A stretch of 6,329 bases of DNA from Acidobacteriota bacterium (GTDB lineage: Bacteria > Acidobacteriota > Terriglobia > Terriglobales > Acidobacteriaceae). The stretch is from the NCBI GenBank assembly GCA_021782675.1, contig JAJXUS010000125.1:1-6329 (forward strand). Direction: 5' to 3'. This document shows, one piece after another, positions 1 through 6,300 of the stretch. Below the pieces are notes generated by a model. That model searched no databases. It worked only from the letters and a program-made list of their open reading frames with translations, and had not been told where the DNA came from. Made by a program: the position numbers and the translations under genes. Position 1 is the stretch's first letter. The number at the start of each line of letters is the position of its first letter.

Positions 1-414
1 TACGACCTGCCGCACGAGGCCGAGGATTACGTGCATCGGATCGGGCGCACCGCGCGCCTGGGTGCCGAAGGCGATGCCATCAGCTTCGCCTGCGACCTGT
101 ATGCGATGTCGCTGCCGGAGATCGAATGGCCCGTCTCGCGTGGCGTCACGCGGACATTCAAGCCGGCTGCGCGCGCCAGGGCCGCAATCCGGAAGAGATG
201 GGTTCCATCGCTCACCGCAAGAATTGTCTGCAGATTGTTCTCGCGCGCGATGGCTGCGAGCCGCTGGATTGACTCCTCAGTGTCGCTGCTCTGCGTCTCA
301 GCGATGATGCGGTCGTCCGGCACGCCGTGCGCCAGCAGAAAGTTGCGGCCTACACCGCCTTCGCTGTATTGCGGGTCGCCTCCGCCTCCCAGCGTGATAA
401 TGATCGGGGCGTAG
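1..414 (+). CDS. DEAD-box RNA helicase, RhlB/RhlE-like, C-terminal fragment with aberrant tail
   Basis: The frame is open at the left edge of the window, so the gene starts outside it. Codons 1-42 (bases 1-126) read as the end of a superfamily 2 helicase RecA-like domain 2: YDLP, then [10 protein letters not shown] (motif VI, residues 10-19; its arginines act in ATP hydrolysis), then a [11 protein letters not shown] stretch and YAMSLPEIE, which matches the RhlB-type 'EEYALNLPAIE' pattern. Such proteins use ATP to remodel RNA in the cytoplasm, for example in the degradosome or ribosome assembly. After about codon 42 the resemblance stops. The frame continues to a TAG at 412-414, but these roughly 95 residues (rich in S, P and R) are the antisense reading of the YdcF-like gene on the other strand. 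The expected short post-motif-VI segment and basic tail are missing. I am sure of the helicase family, unsure of the subgroup, and doubt that residues after 42 are real protein. Confidence 0.75.
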   Translation, partial: YDLPHEAEDYVHRIGRTARLGAEGDAISFACDLYAMSLPEIEWPVSRGVTRTFKPAARARAAIRKRWVPSLTARIVCRLFSRAMAASRWIDSSVSLLCVSAMMRSSGTPCASRKLRPTPPSLYCGSPPPPSVIMIGA

Positions 415-638
415 CCACGACGATAAAGGTCGAGCGCCCGCTCCAGGCGAGCATTCAACACCGGGGATGGACGTCCGCGATACTCTGCTGCGCCGAAGAC
501 GGCAATGGCGTCAGCCTGTTGCAGAGGCTGGCCGGCAGAAGCGCGATTGATCTTCCAGAAGAGGGTCCAGCACCAGACGGTCGCAGCTGTTGCGGCGATC
601 AGCAGAAGCAGAACGATGGCGAGTTTCCAGCGAACCAT
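27..638 (-). CDS. YdcF/DUF218 family membrane-anchored protein, C-terminus replaced
   Basis: From the ATG at 636-638 the protein has 203 residues. Residues 5-27 form one hydrophobic N-terminal helix (signal anchor). The DUF218/YdcF domain follows: [10 protein letters not shown] (42-51), [20 protein letters not shown] (53-72), the glycine-rich [11 protein letters not shown] (79-89), then [15 protein letters not shown] and [13 protein letters not shown] with the family's acidic/Ser-Thr cluster (111-123), and [15 protein letters not shown] (140-154). YdcF-like proteins have a Rossmann-like fold. ElyC/SanA relatives are linked to envelope maintenance, but the reaction is undefined. Family resemblance ends near TPRETGHSI (165-173). 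The last 30 or so residues are antisense to the helicase motif VI region and end at a chance TAA (27-29), where family members normally have another 20-40 residues. I chose this start because a purine-rich site sits just upstream and the membrane helix begins at once; an in-frame upstream ATG at 686 would add 16 unlikely residues. The gene lies 63 nt downstream of tsaC and is probably co-transcribed with it. Confidence 0.78.
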   Translation of the reverse strand: MVRWKLAIVLLLLIAATAATVWCWTLFWKINRASAGQPLQQADAIAVFGAAEYRGRPSPVLNARLERALDLYRRGYAPIIITLGGGGDPQYSEGGVGRNFLLAHGVPDDRIIAETQSSDTEESIQRLAAIARENNLQTILAVSDGTHLFRIAALARAAGLNVRVTPRETGHSISGSDIAYRSQAKLMASPSAPRRAVRPIRCT

Positions 639-642
639 GCCA

Positions 643-652
643 TTCCCTTCCC
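643..652 (-). promoter_or_regulatory. Ribosome binding site of the ydcF-like gene
   Basis: Read on the minus strand this is GGGAAGGGAA. Its AGGG core lies 6 nt before the ATG at 636-638. It supports starting the YdcF-like protein at MVRWKL rather than at the in-frame ATG 48 nt upstream. Confidence 0.6.
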
Positions 653-701
653 ACAGCCGTGGACCGCCCGCGAATCCCGATGGCATGCGAGGGGAGCCTG
701 C

Positions 702-1343
702 CTATTGCAGCGCCAGTGCAATCTCATGCGTGGCGATGGCGCCCTCACGCAGCACCTGCCAGTTTCCCGGAGCACCAGAAAGATCCACGATGGTTGTCGG
801 CGCGCTGCGCGCGGTTGGACCGCCGTCTACGATCAGCGGAATCCGGTCGCCCAACTGATCGCGCACGCCTGCGGCGTAGGTACATTCCGGCGCGCCCATA
901 ATATTGGCGCTGGTCGCCGTCACCGGGAGGCCCAGCTTGCGGATCACAGCGCGCGGAATCGCCGCATCCGGCACGCGCAGCGCGACGTTTCCGGTGTTTG
1001 CTGTAACACGCAGCGGCAGCCGGGTGCCGGCGCGCACAATCACCGTCAGCGGACCGGGCCAGAAGCGTTCCGCCAGGCGATCGAACTTTCCGTCCAGATT
1101 GCGCGCAATCTCGTAGGCCTGCGCCACCTCCGCAAGCAGAAGCGACAGGGGCTTGTGCCGCATACGCGACTTCAGCACATAGATCTGGTCGACGGCGCGG
1201 AGGTTTACGGGATCGACCGCAAGCCCGTAAAACGTATCGGTCGGCATGCCGACTACGTTGCCTTGCTGCAGGCACTGCACCACGTATTCAACCTTTTCGG
1301 GCTCCGGCTCGTCCGGATGCACGCGCAACAGTTCGGCTGACAA
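702..1343 (-). CDS. tsaC: L-threonylcarbamoyladenylate synthase (TsaC/YrdC family)
   Basis: Cytoplasmic enzyme that makes threonylcarbamoyl-AMP from threonine, bicarbonate and ATP. The TsaBDE complex then transfers the group to A37 of ANN-decoding tRNAs (t6A). From the TTG at 1341-1343 the protein has 213 residues and consists of a single YrdC domain: GMPTDTFYGLAVDP (32-45, nucleotide/threonine pocket), LKSRMRHKPLSLL (57-69, basic KxR patch), RFWPGPLTVIV (93-103), RVPD (123-126), ATSAN (143-147), TTIVDL (183-188) and the terminal LREGAI. It lacks the extra C-terminal Sua5 domain, so it is the short TsaC type. The start is inferred: MSAELLRVHPDEP fits the usual N-terminus and has GGAG 6 nt upstream. 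A GTG at 1445 would add 34 low-complexity residues. It faces the SpoU methyltransferase gene across a divergent spacer and probably leads an operon with the ydcF-like gene. No key residue appears to be lost. Confidence 0.93.
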   Translation of the reverse strand: MSAELLRVHPDEPEPEKVEYVVQCLQQGNVVGMPTDTFYGLAVDPVNLRAVDQIYVLKSRMRHKPLSLLLAEVAQAYEIARNLDGKFDRLAERFWPGPLTVIVRAGTRLPLRVTANTGNVALRVPDAAIPRAVIRKLGLPVTATSANIMGAPECTYAAGVRDQLGDRIPLIVDGGPTARSAPTTIVDLSGAPGNWQVLREGAIATHEIALALQ

Positions 1344-1347
1344 AGTT

Positions 1348-1353
1348 CTCTCC
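1348..1353 (-). promoter_or_regulatory. Ribosome binding site setting a TTG start for tsaC
   Basis: GGAGAG on the minus strand. Its GGAG core lies 6 nt before the TTG at 1341-1343. No ATG is available in this frame near the conserved N-terminus, so this site decides the start. Confidence 0.55.
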
Positions 1354-1421
1354 GGAGCGGCCGGTTCGCGGCGTGGATTCGCAATGGCGCCGCGACCCTT
1401 CAGCGGTGCGCAGTACCCTCC

Positions 1422-1427
1422 ATCATA
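1422..1427 (-). promoter_or_regulatory. Possible -10 element for tsaC
   Basis: TATGAT on the minus strand differs from the TATAAT consensus at one position. It lies about 80 nt upstream of the inferred TTG start, in the divergent spacer. I see no good -35 element 16-18 nt further upstream, so this is only a candidate. Confidence 0.25.
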
Positions 1428-1500
1428 CCGTGGCAGAACGGACACGCCGCACTGGCAGGCTGCGCCCTACCCAACGTATCAGGCCCTCCCGCATCGGAGG

Positions 1501-1506
1501 TAGAAT
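1501..1506 (+). promoter_or_regulatory. Possible -10 element for the methyltransferase-rarA operon
   Basis: TAGAAT differs from TATAAT at one position and lies 11 nt before the ATG at 1518. If used, the mRNA would begin within a few bases of the start codon and be nearly leaderless. This would fit the lack of a well-placed Shine-Dalgarno: the only GGAGG (1496-1500) is 17 nt from the ATG, too far. No clear -35 is seen. Confidence 0.3.
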
Positions 1507-1517
1507 CGCGCCAGAAC

Positions 1518-2315
1518 ATGCGCGGAGAAACCTTTACCATCGAGCGGGTCGCCAGCCGGCAGAACCCGCGGCTGAAAGACTTGCGGCAGCGCCTGGCGGA
1601 CCGTGGGCCCACGGATGGCTGGCTGGCGATCGAAGGTGAAAATCTGCTGCGGGAGGCGGCGCGCAGCGGGCTGCCGGTCCGGACATTGTTTCTCCGCGAG
1701 GGCCATCCCTGGCTGGAAAACGGCGCACCATTTTCCGCCGATGTCGTGCTGGCCGTCCCCGGCGAGATGTTCGCCAGTGTTTGCGGGACACAGGCGCCGC
1801 AAGGGGTCGCCGCCATCGTCCGCCAGCCGCAGTGGACACTCGACGCGCTGCTGGCCGGCAACGCTCCCCGGCTCATCATCCTCGACGGCATTCAGGACCC
1901 CGGCAATGCGGGCACCATCATCCGCACAGCGGAGGCCTTCGGCGCGACCGGGGTCTTGCTGCTGCCTCCGGCTGTCGGGCCGTGGCGTCAGAAGGTTCTG
2001 CGCGCCTCGGCCGGCTCCAGCTTCCGGCTGCCGGTACTGGCGCTCGACAGCCCGCAAGCGCTCGGGGCGCTGCACGGCCAAGGCATCAGAATCTACGGTT
2101 GCGCCGCCCATGAAGGCGCATCCATCGAACAGGCAGCGATCGGAGAACGCTGGGCTATGGTCATTGGCAGTGAAGGGTCGGGCCTGTCCAGACCGGTCGC
2201 CGCGTTGTGCGATGGCATTCTGCACATTCCGTGTCCCGGTCCGGTGGAATCGCTGAATGCCGCCACGGCGGCGGCCATCCTGCTGTATGCGGCAAGCCGT
2301 CAGAGAGAAGTGTGA
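1518..2315 (+). CDS. SpoU/TrmH-family RNA 2'-O-methyltransferase
   Basis: SPOUT-superfamily enzyme that transfers a methyl group from S-adenosylmethionine to a ribose 2'-OH in rRNA or tRNA. The 265 residues show an N-terminal substrate-binding domain (about 8-102, with VASRQNPRLKDLRQ and the LAIEGENLLREA element) and a C-terminal knotted catalytic domain (about 117-262). Motif 1 is DGIQDPGNAGTIIRTAEAFG (123-142; Asn130 and Arg136 are the conserved catalytic/RNA-contacting residues). KVLRASAGSSFRLPV spans 159-173, motif 2 is VIGSEGSGLS (215-224), and motif 3 is IPCPGPVESLNAATAAAILL (237-256) with Ser245 and Asn247. Length and order are normal, so it should be active. The exact nucleotide target (RlmB-like or another) cannot be read from the sequence, so no symbol is given. 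The ATG at 1518 is the only sensible start. Its TGA overlaps the rarA ATG by one base. Confidence 0.92.
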   Translation: MRGETFTIERVASRQNPRLKDLRQRLADRGPTDGWLAIEGENLLREAARSGLPVRTLFLREGHPWLENGAPFSADVVLAVPGEMFASVCGTQAPQGVAAIVRQPQWTLDALLAGNAPRLIILDGIQDPGNAGTIIRTAEAFGATGVLLLPPAVGPWRQKVLRASAGSSFRLPVLALDSPQALGALHGQGIRIYGCAAHEGASIEQAAIGERWAMVIGSEGSGLSRPVAALCDGILHIPCPGPVESLNAATAAAILLYAASRQREV

Positions 2316-3658
2316 TGAGCCTTTTCGATCCGATCCCAGCGGAACGTAGTCCGCGCCCAGCTACAGAACAGCGGCCGCTGGCCGAGCGGATGCGGCCTGT
2401 CACGCTGGCGGAGTTTGCCGGACAGCATCACTTGCTGGGACCGGGGAAGGCGCTGCGGGCGCAACTGGAGAGCGACGAAGCCAGTTCCATGATTCTCTGG
2501 GGGCCTCCGGGTGTGGGCAAAACGACCCTCGCGAAGATCATCGCGCACTCCACGCAGTCCACGTTCATTGAGTTTTCGGCCGTGGTCAGCGGCATTAAAG
2601 AGATCAAACAGGTGATGACGGAGGCCGATCGCGCGGCGTCGGCCGGTATGCGCACCATCCTCTTCATCGATGAAATTCATCGGTTCAACCGCAGCCAGCA
2701 GGACGCTTTTCTGCCCTGGGTGGAGCGGGGTTCCATCCGGCTGATTGGCGCGACGACGGAAAACCCTTCCTTTGCGCTGAATGCGGCATTGCTCTCCCGC
2801 TGCCGAGTGTACGTGCTGGAAGCGCTGGAAGACGAAGAGGTGATGCGGCTGCTGGAGCGCGCGCTGGCAGACAGCGAGCGCGGACTGGGAGCCCTGGGTG
2901 TGACGGCTACGGAGACGGAGTTGCGGGCAATCTCCGCGTACTCCAACGGCGACATGCGCCGCGCGTATAACGTGCTGGAGGCGGCAGCGCGGCTGGCAGT
3001 TTCGCAGAACAAGCCACAGCTTGACGAGGAGACGCTGACCGCAGCGCTGCAGCAGAAAACTCTGCTGTACGACAAAAGCGGCGAAGAGCATTACAACCTG
3101 ATCTCGGCGCTGCACAAATCCATCCGCAACAGCGATGCCGACGCGGCCCTCTACTGGCTGACACGAATGATCCGGTCGGGCGAAGACGCCATGTACCTTG
3201 CGCGGCGGTTGGTGCGCATGGCGGTGGAAGACATCGGATTGGCGGCACCTGAGGCGCTGAATCTCACGCTCTCAGCACGCGATGCGATGGAATTTCTTGG
3301 CTCGCCCGAAGGGGATCTGGCTCTGGCTCAGGCGGCCGTCTACCTGGCGTTGGCGCCGAAATCCAACTCTCTGTATCGCGCGTTTGGCGCGGCGGCCGCA
3401 GACGTGGAGAACACACGCGCTGAACCGGTGCCGCTGCATTTGCGCAATGCGCCCACTCGCCTGATGCGGGAACTGGATTACGGCAAGGACTATCGTTACG
3501 CGCACGATGAGCCCGGCGCCGTGTCGGACATGGAATGCCTGCCGCCAAATCTCGCGGGCCGCCGGTACTATGAGCCTTCAGGCCGCGGGCGCGAAAAGCA
3601 ACTGCAGGAACGCATGGAAGAGATTGCGCGTGTGCGCCGCGGAAACCAACGGCGCTGA
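2315..3658 (+). CDS. rarA: Replication-associated recombination protein RarA (MgsA)
   Basis: AAA+ ATPase of the clamp-loader/RuvB clade (bacterial counterpart of yeast Mgs1 and human WRNIP1). It forms tetramers, acts on DNA at stalled forks and interacts with SSB. The protein has 447 residues, the same as E. coli RarA. Visible in order: the family signature PLAERMRPVTLAEFAGQHHL (21-40), Walker A GPPGVGKT (63-70), Walker B ILFIDEIHRF (115-124), sensor 1 GATTENPSF (145-153), SRCRV with the arginine finger (161-165), the sensor 2 region GDMRRAYNVLE (212-222), and the C-terminal tetramerisation domain: LYDKSGEEHYNLISALHKSI (251-270), SGEDAMYLARRLVRMAVEDIG (288-308), then LPPNLAGRRYYEPSGRG (409-425). 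All catalytic residues are present. The ATG overlaps the upstream stop as TGATG, behind a purine-rich AGAGAGAAG (2302-2310), so translation is probably coupled to the methyltransferase. The end converges on dsbD with 51 nt between them. Confidence 0.96.
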   Translation: MSLFDPIPAERSPRPATEQRPLAERMRPVTLAEFAGQHHLLGPGKALRAQLESDEASSMILWGPPGVGKTTLAKIIAHSTQSTFIEFSAVVSGIKEIKQVMTEADRAASAGMRTILFIDEIHRFNRSQQDAFLPWVERGSIRLIGATTENPSFALNAALLSRCRVYVLEALEDEEVMRLLERALADSERGLGALGVTATETELRAISAYSNGDMRRAYNVLEAAARLAVSQNKPQLDEETLTAALQQKTLLYDKSGEEHYNLISALHKSIRNSDADAALYWLTRMIRSGEDAMYLARRLVRMAVEDIGLAAPEALNLTLSARDAMEFLGSPEGDLALAQAAVYLALAPKSNSLYRAFGAAAADVENTRAEPVPLHLRNAPTRLMRELDYGKDYRYAHDEPGAVSDMECLPPNLAGRRYYEPSGRGREKQLQERMEEIARVRRGNQRR

Positions 3659-3709
3659 GGCCGTGCAGGAATCAGCAGCTTCCTTTACGGATGTGACAGC
3701 CGGAACGCG

Positions 3710-5845
3710 TTATTTCGAAGTTGCCGGAAGTTTGGCCAGCGCGTCCAGCACAATCGACCGCGTCAACACCTCCGGCAGCAGCGTGGGAGCCGAGCTGGCA
3801 TCTCCCGCATAGAGCGCATACGTGGGAACGCCACTGCGCCCCAGCTGGGCAAGTGCCGCCGTGATGCCGTCGTCGTGGTTGGTCCAGTCGGCCCGCAGGG
3901 TGACAACCCCCTTGGCGCGGAATGCCTGCTCCACGGACGCGCGATCGAGAACAGTGCGCTCATTCACCTGACAGCTCAAACACCAGGCCGCTGAAAAGTC
4001 GACGAAGACGGGCTTTCCTTGCGCGCGATACTGCGCGAGTTTCGCCGCTGTGAACGGCTGCCAGCTCCCGGATACGTTCTGGGCGGAAGTGACAATCTGC
4101 CTGGGCTGACGCGCGGCCCACATGGGCAGAGCAATTGCGGCCACCAGCAGCAGCAGCGCCGCAATGGTCGAGCCGCGGCGGGCCGGCCAGCGGCCGAGCG
4201 CCCAGCCGGCAATGGCAGTTACCAGCAGGCCTGCAAGCAGCGCCGCCACACCCGTACTTCCCGTGATCTGGAAAAAGACCCATGCCATCCAGATGACGGC
4301 CAGAAAGATCGGCAGGGAGACGGCCTGCTTCAGTAACTCCATCCATGCGCCCGGCCTGGGCAAGAGCTTTGCCCACGCCGGCTGCAACGTCAGCAGGACG
4401 TACGGCGCGGCGAGCCCCAGCGCGATGGCGGTAAAGACGGCGAAGGTGACGAAGGCGCTTTGCGAAAGAGCGAACCCGATCGCCGCGCCCATAAAAGGCG
4501 CGGTACACGGCGTGGCGACCACCGTCGCCAGCACGCCGGTAAAAAAGCTTCCGGAGTAGCCCCCGCGATTGGCAACCTCTCCGCCGATGCTGGTTGCCGT
4601 GAGGCCCAGCTCAAACTGCCCTGCGAGGCTGAGGCCGAGGAAAAAGAAGAGCAGCGCCATAATGCCGACAAAGTACGGCGATTGAAACTGAAATCCCCAA
4701 CCCAGGTGTGCCCCGCCGGCGCGCAAAACCAGCAGCACCCCGACGATGATCCAGAACGAAACCAGAATGCCGGCGGTATACATGGCGCCATGTCCGCGCA
4801 TGCGCCGCCGCTCTTCTCCTGAGGATTGCACCAGCGCCAATCCCTTGATGAAAAGGACGGGAAACACGCAGGGCATCAGATTCAGAATGGCCCCGCCGAG
4901 AAAGGCCAGCGCAAGAATTTCGACCAAAGACTCCCCTGGCGCGGGCGGAGCAGACGGCGTCAGCGGCAGCGCGGAGACTGGCGGAATCGGCTGCGAAAAC
5001 TGATAGGCGACGCCATCGGGCAATTTGATCAGCCCGTGAAAGTCCGCTGGGAGTTGCGTGACGCCCGGAGCTTTCAGCAGGGTGATGCGCGCGCCGTTCG
5101 CCAGCGGCTGCACATGCTGCGGCGCCGCGTACGCCATGATGCCAGCGTCAAAGGGATAAAGTTCCGCGGAGGTGGTTCGCCCCACGCCGAGGACAGTGAC
5201 GATCCAGTGCTGTTTGGTCTGCTGCAGGCGCACGGTTGCGCCGGAGGGCAGTTCTCGTGGCAGCTCCTTTTCTGTAGCAGCGAACAGTGCCTCGGTTTTC
5301 GCGTCGGGCGGCCCAGGCTGCTCCGCAACTGGAATGGTGCGGCTGACGGTTGCATGGCCGGGCAGACAGACGCTGCTGCAGACCAGATAGTGCACCTCCC
5401 CGCGGAGTGTCACCGGATGGCCGGGCTTCAATCCCGGCAGCGCGTGCATTGTGACCGGCAACAGCACCTGGCCTTCATAGCCAAAGTCCATCAACGGCCC
5501 CAGGGGCAGACGCCTGGGCGCGGGAAACTGCAGGGCACCGGCGGTTATGTTTGCCGGCAGGCTCCAGTCAATGCGCGGAGGCTCACCCGCGTCCCCGGCA
5601 TTGATCCAGTAGATATGCCAGCGCGGCTCAATGGTGAAGTGCAGGCCAGCGAGAAAGTCATGATTCGGCGCGATGGCCGTCGAGCGGGTGACAAGCTCCA
5701 CCGTCAGATGCGCCGCGCCACCCGGACCAGCACTGTTGGCCTGGGCGCGTCCGGCTGCGGGCGCAGACATGCACGCCAGGGCAATCACCACCAGCAGCAG
5801 GCGGCAAAGTGAGATCAGGCGCGAGCTGCGGCCGAACGCTGCCAC
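3710..5845 (-). CDS. dsbD: Thiol:disulfide interchange protein, DsbD/ScsB type (three-domain)
   Basis: Inner-membrane protein that carries electrons from cytoplasmic thioredoxin to periplasmic thiol proteins. Its 711 residues comprise: a signal peptide (1-36; hydrophobic 11-29, likely cleavage after AQA36); a periplasmic N-terminal domain with the PRWHIYWINAGDAGEPP element (74-90) typical of ScsB-like DsbD, and the cysteine pair Cys156/Cys160 in LVCSSVCLPG; a membrane core of about eight helices (about 307-337, 353-376, 388-410, 432-456, 464-488, 507-527, 531-551, 560-577) carrying Cys326 in MPCVFP and Cys447 in TPCTAP; and a periplasmic C-terminal thioredoxin domain with AAWCLSC (Cys622/Cys625) and the cis-proline GVP (674). 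All three redox pairs are intact, so it should be functional. The GTG start at 5843-5845 is set by AAGGAG 8 nt upstream and the signal peptide; a later ATG at 5768-5770 would cut into it. It overlaps the upstream CoA-binding gene by 31 nt. The substrate (cytochrome c maturation, DsbC-like isomerase or peroxiredoxin) is unknown here. Confidence 0.93.
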   Translation of the reverse strand: MAAFGRSSRLISLCRLLLVVIALACMSAPAAGRAQANSAGPGGAAHLTVELVTRSTAIAPNHDFLAGLHFTIEPRWHIYWINAGDAGEPPRIDWSLPANITAGALQFPAPRRLPLGPLMDFGYEGQVLLPVTMHALPGLKPGHPVTLRGEVHYLVCSSVCLPGHATVSRTIPVAEQPGPPDAKTEALFAATEKELPRELPSGATVRLQQTKQHWIVTVLGVGRTTSAELYPFDAGIMAYAAPQHVQPLANGARITLLKAPGVTQLPADFHGLIKLPDGVAYQFSQPIPPVSALPLTPSAPPAPGESLVEILALAFLGGAILNLMPCVFPVLFIKGLALVQSSGEERRRMRGHGAMYTAGILVSFWIIVGVLLVLRAGGAHLGWGFQFQSPYFVGIMALLFFFLGLSLAGQFELGLTATSIGGEVANRGGYSGSFFTGVLATVVATPCTAPFMGAAIGFALSQSAFVTFAVFTAIALGLAAPYVLLTLQPAWAKLLPRPGAWMELLKQAVSLPIFLAVIWMAWVFFQITGSTGVAALLAGLLVTAIAGWALGRWPARRGSTIAALLLLVAAIALPMWAARQPRQIVTSAQNVSGSWQPFTAAKLAQYRAQGKPVFVDFSAAWCLSCQVNERTVLDRASVEQAFRAKGVVTLRADWTNHDDGITAALAQLGRSGVPTYALYAGDASSAPTLLPEVLTRSIVLDALAKLPATSK

Positions 5846-6237
5846 CGGACATGCTCCTTGTAGATACAGCGGTCCGCAACCACTGGAATGCCGGCGGCCT
5901 CCGCCCTGGCAGTGGCCTCAGGGTGAACGACACCTTCCTGCAGCCAGAGGTACTTTGCCCCGATCGCGATGGCATCCTCAACGATTTGTGGAACGAACTC
6001 CGGAGCGCGAAACACATCCACCATATCGACGGGAAATGGAATCTCGCGAAGAGTTGGATACACCGGCTCGCCGAGCACTTCCTTCAGCACCGGATTGACG
6101 GGAACAATGCGATACCCGCGCTGCTGCATCTCCAGGGAGACGTAGTAGCTGGGCCGCTCCTGCTTGTTCGAAATGCCGACAACCGCGATGGTCTTTGTCT
6201 GCGCCAGCATTTCGTCGATGGCTTCAGTCTCGTTCAT
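5815..6237 (-). CDS. CoA-binding domain protein (CoA_binding_2, YccU-like)
   Basis: Small cytoplasmic Rossmann-fold protein of 140 residues, the normal length for this family. Members resemble the CoA-binding domain of succinyl-CoA synthetase, but their role in cells is not established. Visible: TIAVVGISNKQERPSYYVS (16-34, glycine-containing nucleotide loop), GYRIVPVNP (41-49), GEPVYPTLREIP (56-67), VDMVDVFR (70-77), AKYLWLQEGVV (94-104), and VVADRCIYKEH (119-129), the family's conserved DRC-x-x-KEH ending. The ATG at 6235-6237 has GGAAAG (6246-6251) 8 nt upstream. It is the first gene of a two-gene unit with dsbD, whose start lies inside its 3' end. No residue appears to be missing. There is no catalytic motif from which to name a reaction. 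Confidence 0.9.
   Translation of the reverse strand: MNETEAIDEMLAQTKTIAVVGISNKQERPSYYVSLEMQQRGYRIVPVNPVLKEVLGEPVYPTLREIPFPVDMVDVFRAPEFVPQIVEDAIAIGAKYLWLQEGVVHPEATARAEAAGIPVVADRCIYKEHVRWQRSAAARA
5854..5859 (-). promoter_or_regulatory. Ribosome binding site of dsbD, inside the upstream gene
   Basis: AAGGAG on the minus strand, 8 nt before the GTG at 5843-5845. It lies within the last codons of the CoA-binding gene and supports both the GTG start and the 31-nt gene overlap. A closer ATG (5850-5852) is in a different frame. Confidence 0.65.
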
Positions 6238-6277
6238 TGCTTACACTTTCCAGGCCGGGCGGCGCCTAAGCATTTTT

Positions 6278-6283
6278 ATTATC
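6278..6283 (-). promoter_or_regulatory. Possible -10 element for the CoA-binding-dsbD operon
   Basis: GATAAT on the minus strand, in the only AT-rich patch of an otherwise GC-rich stretch (6268-6283). It lies about 40 nt upstream of the ATG. At 17 nt spacing the -35 would be AATGAC, a poor match that falls inside the repeat at the window edge. Position and composition support a promoter here, but the exact boxes are uncertain. Confidence 0.3.
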
Positions 6284-6300
6284 GCTGGAGAGCAAAGTTC

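Noticed and set aside
127..411. C-terminal extension of the helicase, rich in S, P and R
   Set aside because: It is the exact antisense of conserved YdcF motifs (for example GTPCASRK opposite the FLLAHGVP region), so it is not independent protein evidence.
327..1340. 337-codon open frame on the plus strand
   Set aside because: It lies antisense to the YdcF-like gene and tsaC, both with clear family motifs. Its translation is low-complexity and has no recognisable domain. It is a product of high GC.
1344..1445. 34-codon N-terminal extension of TsaC from a GTG
   Set aside because: The extension has no family similarity, and the TTG at 1341-1343 has a well-placed GGAG and the expected N-terminus.
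3667..3684. Inverted repeat AGGAA/TTCCT with an 8-nt loop between the convergent rarA and dsbD ends
   Set aside because: Only five AT-rich base pairs and no proper T-run. Too weak to call a terminator.
4146..4157. CAGCAGCAGCAG run
   Set aside because: It is a short alanine/leucine-rich stretch of codons in a dsbD membrane helix, not a meaningful repeat.
4826..5812. 328-codon open frame on the plus strand
   Set aside because: Antisense to dsbD throughout, rich in R, Q and G, with no domain. dsbD itself is complete with all redox motifs.
6252..6267. Short hairpin AGGC/GCCT in the leader of the CoA-binding gene, followed on the plus strand by TTTTT
   Set aside because: A four-pair stem. The T-run would terminate plus-strand transcription, but no plus-strand gene ends here. 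Likely chance.
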